Positions 7,629 through 15,993 of a DNA stretch of 64,000 nt are shown here, in pieces. The DNA is taken from positions 62,001 through 126,000 of the forward strand of contig JADJNS010000021.1 in the NCBI GenBank assembly GCA_016714225.1, written 5' to 3'. Under the pieces are notes generated by a model, which was not told the origin of the DNA, searched no databases, and saw only the letters and a list, made by a program, of their open reading frames with translations. This stretch comes from Archangiaceae bacterium. GTDB taxonomy: Bacteria > Myxococcota > Myxococcia > Myxococcales > Myxococcaceae. Within the stretch, counting starts at the first letter, position 1. Each line of letters opens with the position of its first letter. The position numbers and the translations under genes are program-made.

Positions 7629-9272
7629 ATGAAGCTCACCCCATTCGGGAAGTTCTTCCTGTTCCTCATCATCGTGGGCGTGGTCGGGTTCATCGCCTAC
7701 AGGCGGTACGGAGATCAGCTCAAGGGCTGGGCCGGCGCCGGCGACACCAGCAAGCCGCAAGAGGTCACCAAAGACGACTTCGGCGACATCAAGAACATCA
7801 ACAGCGAGGTGAAAGACCCCGCGCCCAAGGGCGAGGTGCCGCTCAACTCGACCGCCAAGAGCACCGCCACGGTCTCGGGCGGCAAGCTCGACCGCCCGCT
7901 GGTCGTGGCGATCAACACCTGGGCCGGGCACGCGCCGGGCATCGTCGCCAACGGCGGCCTCGACGTGGGCAGCGCCGCCAGCATCTACAAGAAGAAGTAC
8001 GGCCTCGACGTGAAGTTCGTACTGTTCGAAGACCCCACCCTGAAGCTCGCCGCGTTCCAGAAGGGCGAGATCGACATCATGTGGGACACCGTCGACAGCT
8101 ACGCGCGCGAGGCGAGCGTGCTGGCCGACCAGAAGGTTCAGGCCAAGAGCATCATTCAAGAAGACTGGAGCCGCGGCGGCGACGGCATCGTCAGCTTGAA
8201 GACCATCAAGTCGGTAGAGGACTTGAAGGGCAAGCGCATCGCCACCACCAAGTTCACCCCGTCGCACTGGCTGCTCTTGTTCCTGCTCTCGCAGTCCGGC
8301 CTCACTCCCGAAGACCGCGCCAACATCGAGAAGAACCTGGTGTTCACCAACGAGGCCCCGCAGGCGGCGGCCGCGTTCAAGGCCAAGCAGGTCGACGCCG
8401 CCGTGACCTGGGAGCCCGACCTCTCGGGCGCCGTGTCGGCCCGCGAAGGCGAGGCGCACGTGCTGGTCAGCACCACCGCGGCGACCAACGTCATCGCCGA
8501 CACCCTGGTGGCCCGGCAAGACCTCATCGACCGCTCGCCCCAGACCGTGAAGGACTTCGTCAACGGCTGGTTCGACGGCATCAGCGTGATGAAAGAAGAC
8601 CCCCAGGGCACCAACCACCTGGTCGGCACCGCGCTCAAGCTGAGCGACGACGACGTCTCGGGCATGCTCTCGGGCCTCAAGCTCACCGGCTTCGCCGACA
8701 ACGCCGCTTTCTTCGGGCTGAGCGGCCCCAAGGCCTATTACGAGTCGCTGTTCAACGGCGCGTTCGTCATCTGGCGCAAGAAGGGCGTCATCTCGAAGGT
8801 GGTCGACGCCAAAGACTGGGGCGACAGCCGCTTCGTCGCCGCGCTCGCCGATCAGTACAAGAGCCAGAAGGTCGAAGAGACCTTCGCGTTCAAAGACAAG
8901 CCCAAGGTCACCGACCGCGCCATCGTGAACAAGAGCCTCTCGATTCACTTCACCACCGGCTCCGACGAGATCATGCCCGGCAGCTACTTCACGTTGGATT
9001 CGCTCGGCGAGACGATGCTCTCGTTCGGCAACACGTACCTCGACGTCGAGGGAAACACCGACTCGCGCGGGCAGGCGGCGGTGAACAAGAACCTCTCGCA
9101 GAAGCGCGCCGACGCGGTGAAGGCGTACCTGGTGAAGAACTTCCAGATTCCTCCCGAGCGGTTCATCACCGTCGGCAAGGGCAGCGCCAACCCCGTGGCA
9201 GACAACTCGACCGAAGACGGACGCGCGCTCAACCGCCGCACCGACATCAAGGTCGTCTTGAATGCCCAGTAA
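7629..9272 (+). CDS. Membrane-anchored ABC substrate-binding protein fused to an OmpA C-terminal domain
   Basis: 547 aa. ATG 7629 is preceded by AAGGAG at 7617-7622. Residues 6-24 form one membrane anchor (FFLFLIIVGVVGFIAY). Residues about 75-430 resemble NMT1/SsuA/TauA-type binding proteins (INTWAGHAPGI, GEIDIMWDTVDSY, VDAAVTWEPDLSGAV). Residues about 440-547 are an OmpA-like peptidoglycan-binding domain; the family Asp and Arg are seen in GNTDSRG and NRRTDI. The binding lobe should therefore sit in the periplasm, tied to the inner membrane at one end and to the wall at the other. The substrate is unknown: the fold suits nitrate/sulfonate/taurine-like ligands, but the fusion class has also been annotated as phosphate-type. 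It overlaps the permease gene by 11 bp. Confidence 0.88.
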   Translation: MKLTPFGKFFLFLIIVGVVGFIAYRRYGDQLKGWAGAGDTSKPQEVTKDDFGDIKNINSEVKDPAPKGEVPLNSTAKSTATVSGGKLDRPLVVAINTWAGHAPGIVANGGLDVGSAASIYKKKYGLDVKFVLFEDPTLKLAAFQKGEIDIMWDTVDSYAREASVLADQKVQAKSIIQEDWSRGGDGIVSLKTIKSVEDLKGKRIATTKFTPSHWLLLFLLSQSGLTPEDRANIEKNLVFTNEAPQAAAAFKAKQVDAAVTWEPDLSGAVSAREGEAHVLVSTTAATNVIADTLVARQDLIDRSPQTVKDFVNGWFDGISVMKEDPQGTNHLVGTALKLSDDDVSGMLSGLKLTGFADNAAFFGLSGPKAYYESLFNGAFVIWRKKGVISKVVDAKDWGDSRFVAALADQYKSQKVEETFAFKDKPKVTDRAIVNKSLSIHFTTGSDEIMPGSYFTLDSLGETMLSFGNTYLDVEGNTDSRGQAAVNKNLSQKRADAVKAYLVKNFQIPPERFITVGKGSANPVADNSTEDGRALNRRTDIKVVLNAQ

Positions 9273-10074
9273 GAAGGCGGCCCCGCCGCTCTTCGGAGTA
9301 CGCACCCGCATCGCCCCCGGCACCGCGCGCGCGCTGTCGGCGGGCTCGGTGGTGGTGTTCCTCGCCACGTGGTTCCTCACCACGCTGGGCGACAGCCCGC
9401 TCATCGACCGCCTCAAGCTGCCTCCGCCGCACGAGGTGCTGCGCGCGCTGATTCACCTGCTGTTCACCGACCTGGGCCCCGAGCTCGGGGTGAGCGCGCT
9501 GCGGGTGTCGATCGCCTTCATTCTCTGCATCGCGGTCTCGCTGCCGCTGGGCGTGGCGATGGGGGCGTTCGAGAGCATCAACCGCTGGGTCGACCCCATC
9601 ATCTCGCCGCTTCGCTTCACGCCGATGAACGCCTTCGTGCCGATCTTCATCATGTGGTTCGGCATCGACGAGACCGAGAAGATCGCCTTCTTGTTCTTCG
9701 CCACGGTCGTCTTTCTCCTGCCGGTGGTGGTCGATGCGATTCGCGCCGTGCCCGAAGAGCTGGTGCAGACCGCGCAGACCCTGGGCGCCAGCCGCTGGCA
9801 GCTGGTGCGCACCGTGCTGCTGCCCGCCGCACTGCCGCAGATCTTCGACAACTTCCGGGTGATGAACGGCATCGCCTGGGGCTACATCTTGCTCGCCGAG
9901 ATGGTGAACAGCCGCCGCGGCCTCGGTCATCTCTTCGACGCCGCCTGGCGCGCCAGCAAGGCCGACCAGATTCTCGCGCTGATTCTGGTGGTCGGCATCG
10001 TGGGCCTGGTCTCGGACCTCGCCATTCGCACCGTGAACGGCATCTTGTTTCGCTGGAGAGAGAGCGATGCCTGA
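9262..10074 (+). CDS. ABC transporter permease (SsuC/TauC type)
   Basis: Inner-membrane permease of 270 aa with about six membrane segments. The binding-protein-dependent EAA loop is at about residues 163-185 (QTLGASRWQLVRTVLLPAAL), where the ATPase docks. Family relatives import sulfonates, taurine, nitrate or thiamine precursors, and the ligand here cannot be read from sequence. The start ATG 9262 lies inside the end of the binding-protein gene, and the end overlaps the ATPase gene by 8 bp, so the three are translationally coupled. Confidence 0.92.
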   Translation: MPSKKAAPPLFGVRTRIAPGTARALSAGSVVVFLATWFLTTLGDSPLIDRLKLPPPHEVLRALIHLLFTDLGPELGVSALRVSIAFILCIAVSLPLGVAMGAFESINRWVDPIISPLRFTPMNAFVPIFIMWFGIDETEKIAFLFFATVVFLLPVVVDAIRAVPEELVQTAQTLGASRWQLVRTVLLPAALPQIFDNFRVMNGIAWGYILLAEMVNSRRGLGHLFDAAWRASKADQILALILVVGIVGLVSDLAIRTVNGILFRWRESDA

Positions 10075-10906
10075 GACGACTCCCGAAGCCGCGGGGCCGC
10101 TGCCCGCGAAGCTCGACGTGAAGAACCTGTTCATCAGCTACACCGACCGCACCGGCAACACCGTGCAGGCGGTGCAGGACGTCAGCTTCGAGCTGGCCAA
10201 CAAGCCGGGCGTCGGTGAGCTGGCCGTCTTTCTGGGCCCCTCGGGCTGCGGCAAGAGCACCATCTTGAAGGCCATCGCCGGGCTGCTGAAGCCCGACGCG
10301 GGCAAGATTCTCATCGACGGCCAGCCGCTGCCCGAAGGCACCGGCGCCGACCGCGGCATGGTGTTTCAGAGCTACACCTCGTTCGGCTGGCGCACCGTGC
10401 GGCAGAACGTCGAGTACGGGCTCGAGCTCAAGGGCGTGCCGGCGGCCGAGCGCGAGAAGGCGGCCCTCGAGATCATCGCCCAGGTCGGCCTGAAAGACTT
10501 CGCCGACGCGCTGCCGAAGCAGCTCTCGGGCGGCATGAAGCAGCGGGTGGCGATCGCCCGCACGCTGATCAACAAGCCGAAGCTGGTGCTGATGGACGAG
10601 CCGTTCGGCGCGCTCGACCCGCAGACCCGCTGGGGCATGCAGACGCTGATTCTCGACATCTTGAAGCAGCAGGACAACACCGTGCTGTTCGTCACCCACG
10701 ACATCAGCGAGGCGGTGTTCCTCGCCGACGTCATCTTCGTGCTCTCGCACCGCCCGGCCCGGGTCATCACCCGGGTCGAGGTGCCCTACTTCGACTCGCG
10801 CGAGGCGGCGGTGAAGCAATCGGCCGACTTCAAGCGCATCGAGAACCAGCTGCTCGACGTGCTGCACGCATCGAAGGTGCAGGGCAACGTGCGCGTCGGG
10901 CTATAA
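10067..10906 (+). CDS. ABC transporter ATP-binding protein (SsuB/TauB type)
   Basis: 279-aa ATPase that drives the importer. It has Walker A GPSGCGKST (about 63-71), signature LSGGMKQR (about 146-153), Walker B LVLMDEPFGALD (about 166-177), and the switch histidine in VTHD. The C-terminal 50 residues extend past the core, as in this subfamily. Coupled by overlap to the permease; 12 bp separate it from the membrane coiled-coil gene, so all belong to one transcription unit. Confidence 0.94.
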   Translation: MPETTPEAAGPLPAKLDVKNLFISYTDRTGNTVQAVQDVSFELANKPGVGELAVFLGPSGCGKSTILKAIAGLLKPDAGKILIDGQPLPEGTGADRGMVFQSYTSFGWRTVRQNVEYGLELKGVPAAEREKAALEIIAQVGLKDFADALPKQLSGGMKQRVAIARTLINKPKLVLMDEPFGALDPQTRWGMQTLILDILKQQDNTVLFVTHDISEAVFLADVIFVLSHRPARVITRVEVPYFDSREAAVKQSADFKRIENQLLDVLHASKVQGNVRVGL

Positions 10907-10918
10907 GATCGGCTCGAG

Positions 10919-11767
10919 ATGGCCAGCGACGAAGGACGCGCGAAGAGCTACCTGAGGGCCGCGTTCGTCAACATCTACAACCTGAGCATGTTCGGCGGCG
11001 CGATGGTGGCCGCCGCCGCGACCGGCGAGTACGTGCTGGCCGCTGCCGCGGTGGGCATGGAGGCCGTGTGGCTCTTGTTCGGCCCCGACTTCAGGCCGTT
11101 TCGGCGCGCGGTCGATCGCGCCGACCGCGCCGAGCGCGACAAGGCCGACCGGGCGCGCGTCGACAAGCTGATGGAGTCGCTGCCCGAGCGCGACTGGCAG
11201 CGCGCCAAGGCGCTCGACGAGCTGCGGCGCGAGGTCGAGCGCGACATGCAGAACAACCCCTCTTTTCAGGCGATTCTGCTGCAGAGCGAGCTCGACAAGC
11301 TCTCGCAGCTGCACCAGAGCTTCGTGCACCTCGCCAACGCCTGCGCCCGGGCCGAGACGTACCTCTCGGCGTTGGACCCGCGCGAGCTCGAGCGGCAGCT
11401 CAAGGCGCAGGAGGCCATCACCCAGAAGATGACCGACCCTCAGGTGAAGGAGCTCGCGCAGAAGAACATCGAGGTCATTCGCAAGCGCCAGAGCACCATC
11501 GGAGAGATCGAGAACTTTCTCGCCCGCGCGCGCGGCCAGATGAACCTGATCGAGAACTCGGTGCGGCTGCTACGCGATCAGGCGCTCACCATGACCTCGC
11601 CTTCGCAGCTCGGCGACCAGCTCGATGATCTGCTCACCGGCGTCGAGGCCCTTCAGGCGTCCACCAAAGAGACCGAGGCGATCTTCGCTTCTTCGCGAAT
11701 GGATCCGATCTCTCCCATCTCTTCGGAGCAGGTCGCTCAATCGGGCAGCTCCCGCGTCCGAGGCTGA
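10919..11767 (+). CDS. Membrane-anchored coiled-coil protein, last gene of the ABC/OmpA operon
   Basis: 282 aa, no family I can name. Residues about 18-58 hold two closely spaced hydrophobic segments (NLSMFGGAMVAAAATG and YVLAAAAVGMEAVWLLFG), likely a membrane hairpin. The rest (60-265) is long helix with coiled-coil character (LERQLKAQEAITQKMTD, IEVIRKRQSTIGEIENFLAR) facing the cytoplasm if both ends are inside. Such helical proteins recall TelA-type anion-resistance partners, but I see no motif that proves it. ATG 10919 follows the ATPase stop by 12 bp. It is probably a scaffold or regulator of the importer. Confidence 0.72.
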   Translation: MASDEGRAKSYLRAAFVNIYNLSMFGGAMVAAAATGEYVLAAAAVGMEAVWLLFGPDFRPFRRAVDRADRAERDKADRARVDKLMESLPERDWQRAKALDELRREVERDMQNNPSFQAILLQSELDKLSQLHQSFVHLANACARAETYLSALDPRELERQLKAQEAITQKMTDPQVKELAQKNIEVIRKRQSTIGEIENFLARARGQMNLIENSVRLLRDQALTMTSPSQLGDQLDDLLTGVEALQASTKETEAIFASSRMDPISPISSEQVAQSGSSRVRG

Positions 11768-11768
11768 G

Positions 11769-11815
11769 CCCTCCTCTCCCCTTGCGGGAGAGGGGACGGG
11801 GGTGAGGGGGAGAGA
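11769..11815 (+). terminator. 3'-end hairpin element, copy 1
   Basis: Immediately after the 10919 gene stop. A stem CTCTCCCC / GGGAGAG with loop TTGC is followed by a G-rich tail (ACGGGGGTGAGGGGG). The same element, in sense orientation, also follows the OmpA gene that ends at 12369, so it looks like a dispersed 3'-end element that acts as a terminator or mRNA stabiliser. Confidence 0.65.
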
Positions 11816-11877
11816 GCGGCGCCGAGGTTGCGGCCCGCTATCGGGCTTCGGGCTTCGACCTACCGGGGCCGGGCTCC

Positions 11878-11903
11878 GGGCGCGGGCGCGGGCGCGGGCG
11901 CGG
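11878..11903. repeat. GGGCGC hexamer run
   Basis: About four perfect GGGCGC units between two convergent genes, 10 bp after the end of the short minus-strand gene at 11913. No gene lies in 11768-11912. Confidence 0.75.
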
Positions 11904-11912
11904 AAACGTTCT

Positions 11913-12200
11913 TCAGGGCGTGACCGGGGTGCCGTTGCGATGGGTGGCGACGCCCACCGCCAGGCCCACCGCCACCGCCGTCAGCACCGTGCCCGCCACG
12001 CCTCCGGCGATGATCCACTTCGCCTTGCCGCGCGGGCCTCCGCAGCCTCCGTGCGCGCCGCACCACCGCGCGTTCTCCACCGCCGGCTGCGGCGCGGCGG
12101 GCGCTTCGCTCGGGGTCAGCGCCGGCGGCGGGGTCGGCTCTTCGGCGAACGAGGCGGCGGGGAGCAGCAGGCACAGACTCACGGCGACGGCGCGCAGCAT
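11913..12200 (-). CDS. Small exported protein with a C-terminal membrane segment
   Basis: I chose ATG 12200 (95 aa), which starts right at a signal peptide (MLRAVAVSLCLLLPAASFA) and has an AAAGG-like site about 9 bases upstream; an in-frame ATG at 12233 would add 11 residues before the signal. The mature part has a Pro/Ala-rich spacer, a short Cys/Gly motif (WCGAHGGCGG) and a second hydrophobic segment (AGTVLTAVAVGLAVGVA) near the end. No family recognised. It is bracketed by two copies of the same 3'-end hairpin element. Confidence 0.6.
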   Translation of the reverse strand: MLRAVAVSLCLLLPAASFAEEPTPPPALTPSEAPAAPQPAVENARWCGAHGGCGGPRGKAKWIIAGGVAGTVLTAVAVGLAVGVATHRNGTPVTP

Positions 12201-12328
12201 GGGTGAAGCCTTTCGGTTGAGAGGTGCGCGCAAGAGTGCGGCTCGGGCGCGCTGCGCTCAAGGGCCCGCAACACTTCTTCACCCTTCTTCAAACGAAGGC
12301 GAAGGCTCGCGGCGCCGCGGAGAATACG

Positions 12329-12368
12329 CCCCTCACCCCGACCCTCTCCCGCGAGGGGAGAGGGAGAG
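12329..12368 (-). terminator. 3'-end hairpin element, copy 2
   Basis: Directly abuts the stop codon of the TSP3-OmpA gene on the minus strand. Read in that gene's direction it has the stem CTCTCCC / GGGAGAGG with loop CTCGC, then the G-rich tail GTCGGGGTGAGGGG. It matches the element after the 11767 stop closely over about 40 bases, in the same orientation relative to its gene. Confidence 0.65.
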
Positions 12369-13627
<1,259 letters not shown>

Positions 13628-13631
<4 letters not shown>

Positions 13632-13960
13632 GGAGTCCTGGCCGGAGCCGCAGGCTCGTCTTTGCGCGTGGTCTTCATCGCGTTGTCGCGCGCCTGGGTC
13701 GCGAACTTCTGCGCCTTCTGGGCGAAGTCGACCGCCTGCTCGTAGTCCGAGTAGCCGACCTCTTCTTTCGCCTTGCGGTAGTAGAGGTTGGCCGCCGTCC
13801 ACTCGTAGGGGGCGAAGCGCTCGGCCTGCGCGGTGCGCGCGGCTTCGATCTGCACCTCGGCGTCCATCAGGTAGGCCGTCGACTGCACCGGCCCGCAAGC
13901 GCCAATTGCCGCGAGAACCATCAGGGCGCGCGCGATCTTCACGTGGGCGAAAGTTCCCAC
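13628..13960 (-). CDS. DUF4398-type lipoprotein
   Basis: 110 aa with a signal peptide and lipobox (LAAIGAC), then a helical TPR-like segment (ARTAQAERFAPYEWTAANLYY, AKEEVGYSDYEQAVDFAQKA) as in DUF4398 proteins. The GTG at 13960 is preceded by GGGAGG only three bases away; GTG at 13942 is an alternative that also leaves the signal peptide intact. It is coupled by a 4-bp overlap to the TSP3-OmpA gene, whose own N-terminus carries the same kind of domain, so the two products probably work together at the envelope. Confidence 0.75.
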
Positions 13961-14042
13961 GCCCCTCCCATAGCGTCAATCTTTCAAAGGGCTTGGGGGG
14001 CCGGCTTGGCGCGCGCCCGGGCCAGCGGCTAGATTCCCCACC

Positions 14043-14282
14043 ATGGCATACAAACCGACTGGCAGTACCAAAGGGGCGGACGGTCGACCGCGTGCGCAGG
14101 TCTCGTACGAAGGCGACGACGAGTTCTCGATGATGTCCACCGAGCCCGTGCGGCGAAAGAAAGACGCCCTCGACCTCGCGCCCACCGCTCCGGGCGCCCG
14201 CAAAGAAGTGCACATCGACGAGATGAAGCCCAAGAAGAAGGGCAACGTGGTCGGCTTCTTCCGCAAGATCTTCGCAAAGTGA
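14043..14282 (+). CDS. Small basic hypothetical protein
   Basis: 79 aa, soluble, Lys/Arg/Asp-rich, with no cysteine and no signal peptide. The C-terminus is a basic amphipathic tail (KKKGNVVGFFRKIFAK) that could touch a membrane. No family recognised. The reading frame is supported by codon usage like its neighbours and by a clean ATG start; it ends next to the hairpin at 14294. It is divergent from the DUF4398/TSP3-OmpA operon, with about 80 bp between starts. Confidence 0.6.
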   Translation: MAYKPTGSTKGADGRPRAQVSYEGDDEFSMMSTEPVRRKKDALDLAPTAPGARKEVHIDEMKPKKKGNVVGFFRKIFAK

Positions 14283-14293
14283 GCTGAAGTCAA

Positions 14294-14328
14294 AACGGCT
14301 GCAGAGCCTCGAGAGGGCTCTCGCCGTT
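14294..14328. terminator. Nested hairpin between convergent genes
   Basis: Outer stem AACGGC / GCCGTT encloses an inner stem AGAGCC / GGCTCT with a 7-base loop. It follows the 14282 stop by 11 bp and precedes the end of the minus-strand PEGA gene at 14376, so it can serve both strands. There is no long T run. Confidence 0.55.
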
Positions 14329-14375
14329 CTGGGTGGGCCCGGCCGAAGCGAGCGCCGAGCTCGCGCGCGCCTGAA

Positions 14376-15869
14376 TCAGAAGCGACCGGTCAGCCCCGCA
14401 TAGGCCCCGTTCGGGCCGACGAACGCAGTGGGCTGCGGCGCGTCGCTCGGCGCCAGCACGAAGAACAGCACCGCCCCCACCACCGCCACTCCCGCACCCG
14501 CCAGGCCCAGGCCCAGCGACGCGTTGCGGTTGTTGCTGATGCGCCGGTCGATCACCGCCACCTGCTGCGCCTCGGCCGGGTTGATGACCCGGCCCTGCGC
14601 GTCGACGTGCCCCACCAGCGCCGCGCGGTCGGCGCCGCCGCTCAGGTAGAGCGCGATGCCGCTCACCCCCAGCACCACCCCCACCCCGGCGATCACGCCT
14701 CCCACCACCCTGCCCGCGTTGCTGCCCGAACGGCTGGCCGATGCGGTCGGTGGCGGCTCGGGCGCCTGAGCGGGAACCGCCTCGGCCGCGGCCGGCGGGG
14801 GCGCTTCGGTCGACGGCCCGACCGACGATGCCCCCGCCAGCGCCAGCTTGGCCGGCTGCCCGGTGAGCACGAACGAGGCGAGGTCGGCCCAGCCGTGGTT
14901 CTGCCGCGCCGCCGAGGCCTTCATGCCGCCCTCGCGCACCCGCGCGCCCCGCGGCACGTCGAAGAGCACCGCCGAGACCCACGGGTCGGCGCTGCGCGCG
15001 TCGACCTTGAGCAGCAGCGCCTGCTCGGCGTTCGACCGGCTGGCCAGCTTGAGCGCGTCGGCTTCGCTGCCGGCCACGCACAGCGGCAGCTGCCCGCGCA
15101 CCCCGCCCTCGAAGGCGAAGTCGATGGCCAGCTCGACCGGCTTGCTGTCGAGCTTCACCTCGTAGACGAACGACTGCATCGCGCCTTCGACCAGCGTCAC
15201 CTTGTAGTCGCCGGGTACGAACGCGACCTCTTTGAGCGGCGTGCGCCCCACCCGCGCCCCGTCGACGAACACCGTCGCGCCGGCCGGGGTCGAGCTCACG
15301 TTGAGCGGCACCTTGCGCTGCCTGGCCAGGTCTTTCTTCAGCGCGTCGAACTGGGCGATGGCCGCGGGCGTGTGGAAGTCGGGGTCGAGCTGGTGGTCGG
15401 GCGCGATGCGCAGCACCCGCTTCCACACCTCGAGCTGCTCGGCGCGCTTGCCCATCGCCTTGTAGATGAGCCCCGCCAGCACCCGCGCCGAGATGAGCTG
15501 CCGGGTCACCTCGTCAGCGGGGGGCAGCCGCTCGAGGGTCTTGATGGCGGTGCGGGTCATGTCGACCGCCTGCTCGAGCTGACCCGAGTAGAACTGCGAC
15601 TGCGCCCCGTCGAGCTGGCGCTGCACGTCGTCGAGGCCCGCCGAGGGTCGCGGGCGCAGCCGCTCGAGCAGCGCGCTGGCGTCGATGGCGTCGCCCTTGA
15701 GCAGCCCGTTCACCGCGTCGGTGAAGGCGGTGGCGCTGGTCTGGAGCTCGGCGGCGCGGCAGTCGCCCGAGGCGATGGCGATCGCCCTGGGGCCCGCGTG
15801 GGCGGGAAGCGCGAGCAGCCCGGCAGCGATGGAGAACGTCACCCCTCTTGGCGTAGCCATCGCGGGCAT
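14376..15869 (-). CDS. Exported PEGA-domain protein with C-terminal membrane segments
   Basis: 497 aa. A signal peptide (residues about 8-25) is followed by a helical TPR-like region (to about 170). A PEGA domain lies at about 175-240 (VPLNVSSTPAGATVFVDG, VGRTPLKEVAFVPG). Then come a beta-rich part, a Pro/Ala-rich linker (355-385) and two hydrophobic helices (AGRVVGGVIAGVGVVLGVSG; LGLGLAGAGVAVVGAVLFFV). ATG at 15860 is an equally good start. It is divergent from a Ser/Thr kinase that also ends in a PEGA domain. No enzyme motif; probably an envelope protein that binds a surface ligand. Confidence 0.8.
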   Translation of the reverse strand: MPAMATPRGVTFSIAAGLLALPAHAGPRAIAIASGDCRAAELQTSATAFTDAVNGLLKGDAIDASALLERLRPRPSAGLDDVQRQLDGAQSQFYSGQLEQAVDMTRTAIKTLERLPPADEVTRQLISARVLAGLIYKAMGKRAEQLEVWKRVLRIAPDHQLDPDFHTPAAIAQFDALKKDLARQRKVPLNVSSTPAGATVFVDGARVGRTPLKEVAFVPGDYKVTLVEGAMQSFVYEVKLDSKPVELAIDFAFEGGVRGQLPLCVAGSEADALKLASRSNAEQALLLKVDARSADPWVSAVLFDVPRGARVREGGMKASAARQNHGWADLASFVLTGQPAKLALAGASSVGPSTEAPPPAAAEAVPAQAPEPPPTASASRSGSNAGRVVGGVIAGVGVVLGVSGIALYLSGGADRAALVGHVDAQGRVINPAEAQQVAVIDRRISNNRNASLGLGLAGAGVAVVGAVLFFVLAPSDAPQPTAFVGPNGAYAGLTGRF

Positions 15870-15993
15870 TTGCTCACGTGAGGCCCCCGCGTTGAAGCGC
15901 GGGCTGCTTTTTTCGCGGGGTGCGGGGTGGCGAACCTTCGAGACTCCAAAGGAAGACGAGTCGTCTGGGTACAGCTAGAGTTTCGCGTTCGAC

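Noticed and set aside
7539..9416. 625-codon antisense frame over the binding-protein gene
   Set aside because: Typical shadow of codon bias; the plus-strand protein has membrane, binding and OmpA motifs.
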